This document shows, piece after piece, positions 26,732 through 35,363 of a stretch of 64,000 nucleotides of DNA. This DNA comes from Novosphingobium rosa NBRC 15208 (GTDB taxonomy: Bacteria > Pseudomonadota > Alphaproteobacteria > Sphingomonadales > Sphingomonadaceae). Position numbers and translations under genes: made by a program. Below the pieces are notes generated by a model. That model did not search any database. It saw nothing but the letters and a program-made list of their open reading frames with translations, and had not been told where the DNA came from. How positions within the stretch are numbered: position 1 is the first letter of the stretch; every line of letters starts with the position of its first letter. The DNA lies in assembly GCF_001598555.1 (NCBI RefSeq), contig NZ_BCZE01000043.1, positions 1-64,000 of the forward strand, read 5' to 3'.

Positions 26732-26972
26732 CGATCTGGCGAAAAACTTTTCCCAGGTGCATGCGTTGCTGCAGCGTAAACTCAGCCCTGCCAATTTTCT
26801 CCTTTTTTCGAGACATAGCTCCAAGCCGCGTTGGGATGGAGGCCTGCGCAACAGCACATCTCTGGGCGCGCGCCTTGTAAGCACTAGGGCATGAAAGTGG
26901 TCCTGATGTCACCTGTCTATACCAAGGCTTACGTCAAGAGAGGCCAAAACGATGCTGTACATACAGAAGCCG
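26706..26972 (+). pseudogene. IS110-family transposase fragment with frameshifts
   Basis: The start MKSYVRIGNDLAKNFSQVHA matches the first DEDD-motif strand of IS110-family transposases (GxDLAKNxFQVH). Coding similarity then continues in different frames: RVGMEACATAHLWARAL around 26824-26878 and LMSPVYTKAYVKRGQNDAV around 26900-26960, both diagnostic for the family. At least two frameshifts and internal stops separate these pieces. The rest of the transposase is absent. Confidence 0.75.
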
Positions 26973-27044
26973 GTTGACGATGTGCCCTTTCGTCTCTGCC
27001 CTATCGCGTCCCGGCCATAGCGCGAATCGCAATCAACCGGCTTC
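26966..27044. repeat. 12-bp inverted repeat at the IS/tetR junction
   Basis: GAAGCCGGTTGA at 26966-26977 is repeated inverted at 27033-27044, where it forms the last codons and stop of the tetR gene. The arms flank 55 bp. It could act as a weak terminator or mark a rearrangement at the IS110 breakpoint. Confidence 0.5.
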
Positions 27045-27626
27045 GGAATCCTGTCGCAGTGCAGCATAAATCATGTCCGCGCTTCTGCGGGCCGTCTCCT
27101 GATCCGAGAGCTTGCTACGCGAGAGCGCGCGGTGACCAAGGCCGAACATGCAGGCCAGAAGAAGTTCCTCAGCCGCCTTCTGAGCTTCTTCGGCCATCGC
27201 TGTATTGACCCGCAGCGCAAAGCCCCGGAGCACCTCACGGTATGCTTCGCAGAGCTGTCCGATTGTCTGGGCGACCGCTTCGCTTCGATGGCCTTCGGCG
27301 AGAATCTCGAATGATAGGGCCTCATCCCCGTGCTCGATCGAACTCAGAAGAATAAGCCTAATTGCTTCAAGAACTTCAATTTTCCTGGCGTCGACATCTC
27401 GGGCTATCGCATTCATCACCTCGATGCGCTGAATGGTATCGTCCTGAACGATGGCTACGATGATGTCGCTCTTGTTCGCAAACAGGCGATAAATCTGACC
27501 CGTGCTGATCATGGCCTGAGAGGCCAGTTCCGACATTGCGGTCTGGTGGAATCCCTTGGTTGAAAACAGCTGCTTGGCTGCCGCCACGATCTGCCCTCGC
27601 CCTCCATCTTGTCGCCTTGGTGCCAT
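27033..27626 (-). CDS. TetR/AcrR-family repressor of the RND efflux operon
   Basis: This 197-aa regulator has N-terminal DNA-binding helices FSTKGFHQTAMSELASQA and STGQIYRLFANKSDIIVAIV, the canonical TetR pattern. The C-terminal ligand domain is helical. The start ATG at 27626 is chosen for its GGAG at proper distance; further upstream codons would overlap the operator. It is divergent from the RND adaptor gene, with a palindrome between them, so it probably represses the pump and itself until an inducer binds. Its 3' end abuts the insertion-sequence scar. Confidence 0.9.
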   Translation of the reverse strand: MAPRRQDGGRGQIVAAAKQLFSTKGFHQTAMSELASQAMISTGQIYRLFANKSDIIVAIVQDDTIQRIEVMNAIARDVDARKIEVLEAIRLILLSSIEHGDEALSFEILAEGHRSEAVAQTIGQLCEAYREVLRGFALRVNTAMAEEAQKAAEELLLACMFGLGHRALSRSKLSDQETARRSADMIYAALRQDSEAG

Positions 27627-27683
27627 CACGTTCTCCACTTTTTTGTTGAAACCGATCCATAAGCTCGTATTGCACCGCAATAG

Positions 27684-27699
27684 GAATGAACGATCATTC
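27684..27699. promoter_or_regulatory. Candidate TetR operator
   Basis: GAATGA-ACGA-TCATTC is a perfect 6-bp inverted repeat in the 103-bp divergent region between tetR and the RND adaptor. Its form (AATGAnnnnTCATT) is typical of AcrR-type operators. Assignment to this repressor is by position. Confidence 0.6.
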
Positions 27700-27729
27700 A
27701 GTTTCTACCACAATCTGCGAGCACGCTTA

Positions 27730-28887
27730 ATGGTAAATTTGCGCACCGCCAGCGTCTTTGGCCTGATCATGACAACCTCCCTGTCAGCCTGCGGCCAAAA
27801 TGCGCCCCCGCCCGCGCCCCCCGCGCCATCGGTGGGTGTGGTGACGCTGGGCACGGAAGCCACCACGCTTTTCACCGAGTTGCCCGGCCGCGTCGCGGCA
27901 GTCGAAACCTCCGAGGTGCGCCCGCAGATCAACGGCCTGGTGCGCAAGCGCCTGTTCGAGGAAGGCTCGCTCGTCCATGCGGGCCAGCCGCTCTATCAGA
28001 TCGATGACGCGCCCTACCGCGCGGCGCTGGGCACGGCGCAGGGCAATCTGGCCAATGCGCAGGCCACGATCCGCTCCACCCAGCTCCAATTCGAACGTTA
28101 TCAGCGCCTCTCGAAGATCAACGCGGTCAGCGGGCAGGATGCCGACAATGCCGACGCCTCGGCCCAGCAAGCCAAGGCCAGCGTGCAGGCGATGCGCGCG
28201 GCGGTCGATGCCGCAAGGGTGAACCTTGGCTACACCACGATCCGCGCGCCGATTTCGGGCCGGATCGGGCGTTCGCTGGTCACGGTGGGCGCGCTGGTCC
28301 AGTCGGGGCAGGCCACCGCCCTCGCCGCGATCCAGCGGCTCGACAGCGTTTATGTCGATGTCACCGAATCCGCCTCCGACCTGCTGGATCTGCGCGAGGC
28401 GATGCAGTCCGGCAGTGTGACCCGCGATGGCGCCGGCAGCGCCCGGGTCCAGCTGATCCTGCCCAACGGCCAAACCTACCCAATCGAAGGCAAGCTGGCT
28501 TTCTCCGAAGTGACGGTCGACCAGACCAGCGGATCGGTGACCCTGCGCGCCAGCTTCCCCAACCCCAAGGGCCTGCTGCTGCCGGGCATGTATGTCCGCG
28601 CCAAGCTGGTCGAGGGCGTGCGCCAGCAGGCCATCCTGGCTCCGCAGGAAGGCGTGACCCGCAATGAGCGCGGCGAGGCTGTCGCCATGGTGGTCGGCGC
28701 GGACAACAAGGTCGAGCAGCGCACACTGACCACCGCCCAGGCCATCGGCAACAAGTGGGTGGTAACGAAGGGGCTGAAAGCAGGCGATCGGCTGATCGTC
28801 GAGGGGCTGGTCAACCTTCAGCCCGGCACCGTGGTCCAGCCGCATGCGCCTCAGCAGGTGACCGCCACGGCCAAGAGCGGGAACTGA
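27730..28887 (+). CDS. RND efflux periplasmic adaptor lipoprotein (AcrA/MexA family)
   Basis: This 385-aa protein begins at the ATG at 27730 with a lipoprotein signal ending LSAC. Then come the lipoyl half-motif VRPQINGLVRKRLFEEGSLV, a coiled-coil hairpin at roughly residues 100-165, the second lipoyl half YTTIRAPISGRIGRSLVTVG, and beta-barrel/membrane-proximal segments. Length matches MexA. It sits 6 bp before the RND pump gene and divergent from tetR. It bridges the inner-membrane pump to the outer-membrane channel. Confidence 0.93.
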   Translation: MVNLRTASVFGLIMTTSLSACGQNAPPPAPPAPSVGVVTLGTEATTLFTELPGRVAAVETSEVRPQINGLVRKRLFEEGSLVHAGQPLYQIDDAPYRAALGTAQGNLANAQATIRSTQLQFERYQRLSKINAVSGQDADNADASAQQAKASVQAMRAAVDAARVNLGYTTIRAPISGRIGRSLVTVGALVQSGQATALAAIQRLDSVYVDVTESASDLLDLREAMQSGSVTRDGAGSARVQLILPNGQTYPIEGKLAFSEVTVDQTSGSVTLRASFPNPKGLLLPGMYVRAKLVEGVRQQAILAPQEGVTRNERGEAVAMVVGADNKVEQRTLTTAQAIGNKWVVTKGLKAGDRLIVEGLVNLQPGTVVQPHAPQQVTATAKSGN

Positions 28888-28893
28888 TCAGCC

Positions 28894-31800
28894 ATGTCAC
28901 GCTTTTTCATCGAACGGCCCATCTTTGCCTGGGTCATTGCCATCATCCTCATGCTGGCGGGCGGTCTGGCCGTCCGTAGTCTGGCCGTGGCGCAATATCC
29001 CGAGATCGCCGCGCCGGGCGTGGTCATCACCACGCTCTATCCGGGTGCCGACGCCCAGACGCTCGAGAACACCACGACCCAGATCATCGAACAGCAGATG
29101 AAGGGGATCGACCACCTCGAATATTTCTCCTCCACCAGCGACAGCGCGGGCAATCTGTCGATCACGCTGACCTTCCAGCAGGGCACCAACCCGGACATCG
29201 CGCAGGTGCAGGTGCAGAACAAGCTGCAGCAGGCCACACCGCTGCTGCCGCAGGAAGTGCAGCAACAGGGACTGCGCGTCACCAAGGCGACCAAGAGCTT
29301 CCTGCTGGTGATGGCACTCTATTCACAGGATGGCAGCCACAATCAGGTTGATCTGGGCGACTACATCGCTTCCAAACTGCAGGATCCGCTCAGCCGCGTC
29401 AGCGGTGTGGGCGACACGCAGGTGCTGGGCGCGCAATATGCGCTGCGCGTGTGGGTCGATCCGATCAAGCTGACCAACTACAGCCTGACCATCGGCGACA
29501 TCACCTCGGCGATCACCGCGCAGAATGCCCAGGTTTCGGCGGGCCAGATCGGCGGCGCGCCCTCGGTCGAGCATCAGGCGCTCAACGCGGTCATCACCGC
29601 GCAGAGCCGCCTGCAGACCCCCGAGCAGTTCCGCAACATCATCCTGCGCACCAACAGCGACGGTTCCACCGTCCATCTCTCCGACGTGGCGCGGGTGGAA
29701 ATCGGCTCGGAAAACTACAGCTTCCTGGCCCGTTTCAACGGCAAGCAAGCGGCTGGCTTCGGCATCAAGCTGGCACCGGGCGCCAATGCGCTCGATACGG
29801 TGGAGGCGGTCAAGAAGCAGATCGCCGTCATTTCCAAGCAGTTCCCGCCTGACATCAAGATAGCCTATCCGGTCGATAACACCACCTTCGTGAAACTGTC
29901 GGTCGAACAGGTCGTCCACACGCTGGTCGAGGCGGTGGTGCTCGTCTTCCTGGTGATGTTCCTCTTCCTGCAAAACTGGCGCGCCACGATCATTCCCACC
30001 ATCGCCGTGCCGGTGGTGCTGCTGGGCACGCTGGCCATCCTCAATCTGGGCGGGTTCACCATCAACACGCTGACGCTGTTCGGTATGGTGCTGGCGATCG
30101 GCCTGCTGGTCGACGATGCGATCGTGGTGGTCGAAAACGTCGAGCGCCTCATCCACGACGAAAAGCTCTCGCCCCGGGACGCCGCGATCAAGTCGATGGA
30201 GGAAATCTCCGGCGCTTTGGTCGGCATCGGTCTGGTGCTGTCCGCCGTGTTCCTGCCGATGGCCTTCTTTGGCGGCTCGACAGGCGTGATCTTCCGCCAG
30301 TTCTCGATCACCATCGTCTCCTCGATGGTGCTCTCGGTGCTGGTCGCACTGGTGCTGACGCCCGCGCTCTGCGCCACGATCCTCAAGCCCGCGTCGGAAG
30401 ACCACGCGCACAAGACCGGCTTTTTCGGCTGGTTCAACCGCATGTTCGATCGCAATGTCGAACGCTATGGCAGAAGCGTCGAGAAGGTAGAGCGCAACTG
30501 GGGCCGCACGCTGCTGGTCTACGGCCTGATCGTGGGCGGCATGGCCTTCATCTTCCTGCGCCTGCCCGGTGGCTTTCTGCCAGCTGAGGATCAAGGACTG
30601 CTCTTCACGCAGGTCACGCTGCCCGTCGGCTCCTCGATGGAGGAAACGCAGCGCACGCTGGACCGTGTACGTGATCATTACCTGAAGGATGAAGGCGCCA
30701 ACGTCGATACGGTTTTCACCGTCGCTGGTTTCGGCTTCGTGGGTCAGGGACAGAATGTGGGCATCGCCTTTGTCCGCACCAAGGACTGGGCCGACCGCAA
30801 GGGCGCAGCCAACCATGTGCCTGCCATCGTCGATCGCGCCAATGCCGCCTTTGCCAAAATCACGGCCGGGCAGGTCATTGCCTTCAACCCGCCCTCGGTG
30901 CTCGATCTGGGCAACGCCGACGGCTTCGATTTCGAACTCAAGGACGAGGCAAATCTGGGCCATGCCAAGCTGCTGGCAGCCCGCAACCAATTGCTCAAGA
31001 TGACGCGCGGCGACAAGAGCCTGGCCATGGTCCGCCCCAACGGCCTGGACGATTCCCCTCAGCTCAAGCTGACCGTCGACCAGCCCCGCGCGGGTGCTTT
31101 GGGTCTAGCCCTGTCAGACATCAACACCACGGTCAGCACAGCTTTCGGCGGCTCCTATGTCAATGACTTCATCGACCGGGGCCGCGTGAAGAAGGTCTAT
31201 GTCCAGGCCGATGCGCCCTTCCGCATGCGGCCAGAACAGTTGAACGACCTCTATGTGCGCGGCTCCTCGGGCACGATGGCACCCTTCTCGTCCTTCTCCA
31301 CGCATGACTGGACGATGGGGCCAGCCAGGCTGGAGCGCTACAATGGCGTTCCTGCGATGGAACTGCTCGGCGCCCCTGCCCCGGGCAACAGCAGCGGTCA
31401 GGCAATCAAGGCGATGGAAGCTCTGGCCGCCAAACTGCCCCCGGGCATCGGTTACGAATGGACCGGCCTGTCCTATGAGGAGCAACTTTCGGCAGGGCAG
31501 GCGCCCGCGCTCTATGCGCTCTCGCTGCTGATCGTGTTCCTGTGCCTTGCCGCGCTTTATGAAAGCTGGTCGGTGCCGATCGCAGTGCTGCTGGTGGTGC
31601 CGCTCGGCGTGATCGGTGCGGTGTTGGCCGCAAGGCTGGCCGGGCTCAACAATGACATCTTCCTGCAGGTGGGTCTGATCACCACGGTGGGCGTCTCGGC
31701 CAAGAACGCGATCCTGATCGTGGAGTTTGCCGAGGAGAAGATGCGCGAAGGGCTGAGCGCGGCGGAAGCCGCCATCGAGGCGGCCAAGCTGCGCCTGCGT

Positions 31801-32067
31801 CCGATCCTGATGACCTCATTTGCCTTCACGCTGGGCGTGCTGCCGCTGGCCCTGTCCAGAGGCGCGGGCTCGGGCGGTCAGAATGCCATCGGCTGGGCGG
31901 TGGTCGGCGGCATGATGTCGGCCACGGTGCTGGCAATCTTCTTCGTGCCCACCTTCTTCCGTCTGGTGAAGCAGCTGTTCCGCCAGGACCAGCCTAATGG
32001 CGAACACCTGCCCGATGAAACGTCCGAGCAACCGGCGCTGGGCGCCCATGGTTCGCAGGAGCTCTGA
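28894..32067 (+). CDS. RND multidrug efflux transporter (AcrB/MexB, HAE1 family)
   Basis: This 1057-aa inner-membrane pump starts MSRFFIERPIFAWVIAIILM, the classic HAE1 N-terminus. LVDDAIVVVENVERL holds the proton-relay pair Asp407/Asp408, at exactly the AcrB positions. Twelve membrane segments and two large periplasmic loops fit the length. The gene follows the adaptor by 6 bp and precedes the outer-membrane factor by 3 bp, so the tripartite pump is complete. It exports hydrophobic or amphiphilic compounds using proton motive force; actual substrates are unknown. Confidence 0.95.
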   Translation: MSRFFIERPIFAWVIAIILMLAGGLAVRSLAVAQYPEIAAPGVVITTLYPGADAQTLENTTTQIIEQQMKGIDHLEYFSSTSDSAGNLSITLTFQQGTNPDIAQVQVQNKLQQATPLLPQEVQQQGLRVTKATKSFLLVMALYSQDGSHNQVDLGDYIASKLQDPLSRVSGVGDTQVLGAQYALRVWVDPIKLTNYSLTIGDITSAITAQNAQVSAGQIGGAPSVEHQALNAVITAQSRLQTPEQFRNIILRTNSDGSTVHLSDVARVEIGSENYSFLARFNGKQAAGFGIKLAPGANALDTVEAVKKQIAVISKQFPPDIKIAYPVDNTTFVKLSVEQVVHTLVEAVVLVFLVMFLFLQNWRATIIPTIAVPVVLLGTLAILNLGGFTINTLTLFGMVLAIGLLVDDAIVVVENVERLIHDEKLSPRDAAIKSMEEISGALVGIGLVLSAVFLPMAFFGGSTGVIFRQFSITIVSSMVLSVLVALVLTPALCATILKPASEDHAHKTGFFGWFNRMFDRNVERYGRSVEKVERNWGRTLLVYGLIVGGMAFIFLRLPGGFLPAEDQGLLFTQVTLPVGSSMEETQRTLDRVRDHYLKDEGANVDTVFTVAGFGFVGQGQNVGIAFVRTKDWADRKGAANHVPAIVDRANAAFAKITAGQVIAFNPPSVLDLGNADGFDFELKDEANLGHAKLLAARNQLLKMTRGDKSLAMVRPNGLDDSPQLKLTVDQPRAGALGLALSDINTTVSTAFGGSYVNDFIDRGRVKKVYVQADAPFRMRPEQLNDLYVRGSSGTMAPFSSFSTHDWTMGPARLERYNGVPAMELLGAPAPGNSSGQAIKAMEALAAKLPPGIGYEWTGLSYEEQLSAGQAPALYALSLLIVFLCLAALYESWSVPIAVLLVVPLGVIGAVLAARLAGLNNDIFLQVGLITTVGVSAKNAILIVEFAEEKMREGLSAAEAAIEAAKLRLRPILMTSFAFTLGVLPLALSRGAGSGGQNAIGWAVVGGMMSATVLAIFFVPTFFRLVKQLFRQDQPNGEHLPDETSEQPALGAHGSQEL

Positions 32068-32070
32068 TTG

Positions 32071-33486
32071 ATGAACCCTCGTTTCCTTTCGCTCGTCACA
32101 CTGCTGGCACTGGCGGGCTGCGATATGGCGCCCCGCTATGTCCGGCCCACAGCACCGGTGCCCGCCACATTGCCCACTGTGGACAATGGCGCGGGCGCTG
32201 CCACCGCCAATCCGGCCGACGTGGCGTGGCGCGATTTCTTTGTGGATGAGCGGCTGCGCCGCCTCATCCAGCTGTCGCTCGACAACAACCGTGATTTGCG
32301 GGTGGCGGTGGCCAATGTCGCCGCGGCCCGCGCGCAATACCATGTGCAGCGCGCCGGCCTCCTGCCCACCATCGGGGCAAGTGGCGCCGCGACCTATCAG
32401 AAGACGCCCCCCGGCCTCGGCAGCGTGGCGAGCAGCGCCGGGCAAGCGGCGGGCAATGCCACAAGGGTCGATATCTATCAGGCCAATGTCGGCGTCTCAG
32501 CCTGGGAGGTCGACCTCTTTGGACGCATCCGCGACCTGACCAAGGCCGCGCAGGAGCAATTCTTCGCGGTACAGGAAAACCGCGATGCGGCGCAGACCGC
32601 TCTGGTGGCCGAAGTGGCCACGGCATGGCTGACCCTGGCCGCTGACCAAGACAAGTTGCGCCTCGCCCAGAGCACCGCCAAGGCCTATGGCGAAACCTAT
32701 CGTCTGACCCAGGCCCGCTTTGCGAACCGCGTCGCTTCGGAATTGGAGGTCCGCCAGGCGCAGACCAGCTTCGACAGCGCCCGCGCCGACATCGCACAGG
32801 CCCGGACCCAGGTGGCGCAGGATACCAATGCGCTCAACCTGCTGGCAGGCACCACCGTGGCCGCCGACATGCTGCCCCAGGAGCTGGCCGATGCCACGCG
32901 CGACGCCCTGCCCGAGGGTCTGCCTTCGGATGTGTTGCTGCGCCGCCCGGACGTCGCTTCGGCCGAGCATGTGCTGCGCGCAGCCAACGCCAACATCGGC
33001 GCGGCTCGCGCGGCCTTCTTCCCCAAGGTGTCGCTGACGGCGGCCTTCGGCACACTCAGCCTTGGCCTGTCGAACCTGTTTGGCAGCGGCAGCCAGTATT
33101 GGTCAGTGGCGCCCACAGCGACCGTGCCCATCTTTGACTTCGGCAAGAACCAGGGCAATCTGCACTATGCCCAGGCCACGCGGGACGCGCAGGTGGCGAC
33201 CTACGAAAAGACGGTCCAGACCGCCTTTCGCGAGGTTGCCGATGCTCTGGCCCAGCGTGCCCATATCGGCGATCAGCTGGAGGCGCAGACATCGCAGCGC
33301 GACGCCGCCACAGTTGCTTTCAAGCTGGCCGAGGCGCGGTTCCGTGAAGGTGTCGATCCCTTCCTCACCACGCTGGATTCGCAGCGCAGCCTCTATGCTG
33401 CACAACAGAACCTGTTGACCGTGCGGCTTGCACGCCAGACCAATCTGGTCGAGCTGTATCGCTCGCTGGGCGGCGGACTGAAATAA
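32071..33486 (+). CDS. Outer-membrane efflux channel lipoprotein, NodT/OprM family
   Basis: This 471-aa protein starts at the ATG at 32071; a TTG one codon earlier is less likely. The lipoprotein signal MNPRFLSLVTLLALAGC is followed by DMAPRYVRP. Two TolC-like repeats are visible: VSAWEVDLFGRIRDLTKAAQ in the first half and VAPTATVPIFDFGKNQGNL in the second. LLRRPDVASAEHVLRAANAN is a hallmark segment. It is the last gene of the pump operon. Weak inverted repeats occur about 15-80 bp downstream, before the Tn3 remnant. Confidence 0.93.
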   Translation: MNPRFLSLVTLLALAGCDMAPRYVRPTAPVPATLPTVDNGAGAATANPADVAWRDFFVDERLRRLIQLSLDNNRDLRVAVANVAAARAQYHVQRAGLLPTIGASGAATYQKTPPGLGSVASSAGQAAGNATRVDIYQANVGVSAWEVDLFGRIRDLTKAAQEQFFAVQENRDAAQTALVAEVATAWLTLAADQDKLRLAQSTAKAYGETYRLTQARFANRVASELEVRQAQTSFDSARADIAQARTQVAQDTNALNLLAGTTVAADMLPQELADATRDALPEGLPSDVLLRRPDVASAEHVLRAANANIGAARAAFFPKVSLTAAFGTLSLGLSNLFGSGSQYWSVAPTATVPIFDFGKNQGNLHYAQATRDAQVATYEKTVQTAFREVADALAQRAHIGDQLEAQTSQRDAATVAFKLAEARFREGVDPFLTTLDSQRSLYAAQQNLLTVRLARQTNLVELYRSLGGGLK

Positions 33487-33580
33487 AGACGGCAGTATCG
33501 CAGTATGGCTTGCCATGACTGTGACGCTGCTGCCGGGCTGGAACATGAGCCCAGGCTGAAAGCTCATGGCGACATACATT

Positions 33581-33890
33581 AGGGTCACTACACGAAAGTG
33601 TATTTTACGTAAGCTAAGGGAGAACCTCTCGTGAATACGGGCGGACGCCATCATGCGGCCAGGAGCGATGAAGGCGTCCGCAGCGGACGAAGTTGGCCAG
33701 GATCGGGGCGGCTTTCGACATTCCAGCGATAGTCGCCGGTGAGCGAGATATGCTCCCATCCCAGCGGGGCGATATAGCGCGCAATGTCTTTCGGAATCGC
33801 CAGCGCCCCGACTGCCCGTTCGAGATAACGGGTGTTCCACAGAATGATGGCGGCCACGAGCAGATTGAGGCCGGAGGCGCGATAGGTCTG
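33581..33890 (-). mobile_element. Remnant of a Tn3-family transposon: terminal repeat plus tnpA 3' end
   Basis: A 38-bp terminal inverted repeat candidate at 33581-33618 begins AGGGTCACTA and ends CGTAAGCTAAG, the GGGGTC...TAAG form of Tn3-family ends, apart from the first base. The 3' end of tnpA begins 32 bp inside it on the minus strand. The remainder of the element is missing, replaced at about 33890 by a truncated peptidase gene. No second terminal repeat was found nearby. Confidence 0.7.
33651..33890 (-). pseudogene. tnpA: Tn3-family transposase TnpA, C-terminal fragment
   Basis: The last 80 or so codons encode NQTYRASGLNLLVAAIILWN, TRYLERAVGAL and APLGWEHISLTGDYRWN, the conserved C-terminus of Tn3-family transposases. 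The N-terminal nine-tenths of the roughly 1000-residue protein is absent. The fragment reads toward the 38-bp terminal repeat, as in intact Tn3 elements. It is non-functional. Confidence 0.8.
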
Positions 33891-35080
33891 GTTTCGAACC
33901 ACTGGTCGCGCAACTCACTGAGCTGGTTGAAGAAAAGCGCACGGGCAAGCTGGTGGTGCTCATTCAGGCGGGCATCCACTCGGGAGAAATCGATGGCAAG
34001 GATGCCGTGCTGATGCTGCTGCGCGACATCGCCATGCGCGGCAAGGATCATCTGCTCGATGCGGTCGATCTGGCGGTGGTGCCGATCTACAACGCCGATG
34101 GCCATGAGCGCATGAGCCGCTGGAATTTCCCGGCGCTGCGCGGCCCGCTGGAAAAGGGCTTTGTCGGCAATGGGCGGAACATCAACCTCAACCGCGACTG
34201 TGCCAAGGCCGACGCCCCCGAAACCCGCGCGATGATCGCGCTGCTGCGTCGCCTCGATCCCATCCTCTATCTCGACTGCCATGTCAGCGACGGTTTCGAC
34301 ATGGGATATGACACCACCTTCACCTATGCCGGATGGGGCCGCTATGCCTATCACCGTACCGGGGCGGACTGGCTGATGACCCGCTTCGGCCCGCAGGTGA
34401 CGCAGGCTCTGCAACGCGCGGGGCATTCGCCGATCATCTACCCCAGCCCTGTCGATACGCGTGAACCGACCAAAGGCATCCGCGAAGCGCCCGAGGGACC
34501 GCGTTACTCCACCGGCTACGGCGATTTCATCGGCGTGCCCACAGTGCTGATCGAAAACCACATGCTCAAACCCTATCGGCGACGCGTGCTGGGCACCTAT
34601 GTGCTGCTCGAGGCGGCGTTGACACTGGCCGCGCAGGATCGCGCAGGGATCGTCGCGGCCAAGCGAGCCGATCGCGCCAGCCGCCCCGCCACCATGCTGG
34701 TGCGCTGGAAGACCCGCGCCGAACCGATCGGCTGGATCGAAAACTTCAAGGGCGTCGCCTCCGAGACCTATCGATCCCCCGCAACAGGGCGGGTGTAGCA
34801 GCGCTGAACCGGTCAACCCGCAAGCTGGCGCATGCCCGTAGGCACGATCCGTGTGCCCTCCAACCAGCCGCTGGGGCTGCTGGCGGCAGCGCTGCTTGAA
34901 GCCGAAGCGCCCGATTCCTTTCTGGCCCAGAACGCCGCGATCAGGGCCGCCTTCGACAGCAGGCTGGCCGCCAATCCCGCCTTTGCGCAGGCCCCGAAGG
35001 CGCGCCTTGATTGGCTGATGGAGCGCCTGCCCGATCGCAGTCCTTTCCACCTGATTTATCCCATCCGGCGCGAAACGTGA
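33890..35080 (+). pseudogene. M14-family zinc carboxypeptidase, 5' truncated and interrupted by stops
   Basis: Peptidase sequence enters at about 33890 directly from the Tn3 fragment, without start codon or signal peptide. Zinc-site elements remain: IQAGIHSGEIDGKDAVL (HxxE) and LDCHVSDGFDMGYD. The frame meets TAG at 34796 and TGA at 34805, then resumes in the same frame as MPVGTIRVPSNQPLGLLAAA to 35080. The loss of the 5' end plus two in-frame stops argue for a dead gene. It would have been an exported metallopeptidase. Confidence 0.75.
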
Positions 35081-35363
35081 GTTGGCTTTGCCGACCTTGC
35101 GAGCCCCCCGGAGACTAGGGCTCAGTGCATTGGTTGATCATGCACATCATGATGAGCTGTGAACGCTGTCAAAACTGCTCTTCACGACAACTCGTCGAGG
35201 CGCCAAAACTCGCCCTACGCTCATGGCCAACACAATGCCTCTGTCTTGCTGAGGGCTTCCGGTCATGCCTTATAAAGGCAGGCGTCCTGCCGCACTGAAA
35301 TAGCAAGTGCGGCAGGTTCCTGAACATTGCGACGCTGCCCAAACTGATGGCGCAGGGATCACC
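35081..35363. other. Intergenic region with terminator hairpins
   Basis: This is 283 bp between the dead peptidase and the convergent TonB receptor. Apart from two hairpins listed separately nothing coding is visible. Confidence 0.6.
35266..35316 (-). terminator. Tandem hairpins downstream of the TonB receptor gene
   Basis: CCTGCCGCACT at 35286-35296 pairs perfectly with AGTGCGGCAGG at 35306-35316 (9-nt loop). A second small hairpin, TGCCTT/AAGGCA, spans 35266-35280. They lie 48 bp beyond the receptor stop on the minus strand. There is no long T-run. Confidence 0.55.

Larger units (their letters stand above)
26282..26974 (+). mobile_element. Compound insertion-sequence scar: IS3-family then IS110-family remnants
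   Basis: Two transposase fragments lie back to back. The left one is IS3-family orfA with its usual leader (GGAGGCTCCAACTTC upstream). It breaks at about 26630, where an IS110-type leader and transposase start begin. The right one breaks at about 26970. No orfB and no IS110 C-terminus is present, so neither element can move by itself. Exact outer ends are uncertain. Confidence 0.7.

Noticed and set aside
29323..30990. A 555-codon minus-strand open frame
   Set aside because: It is antisense to the RND pump, His/Asp/Arg-rich and without domain signature.
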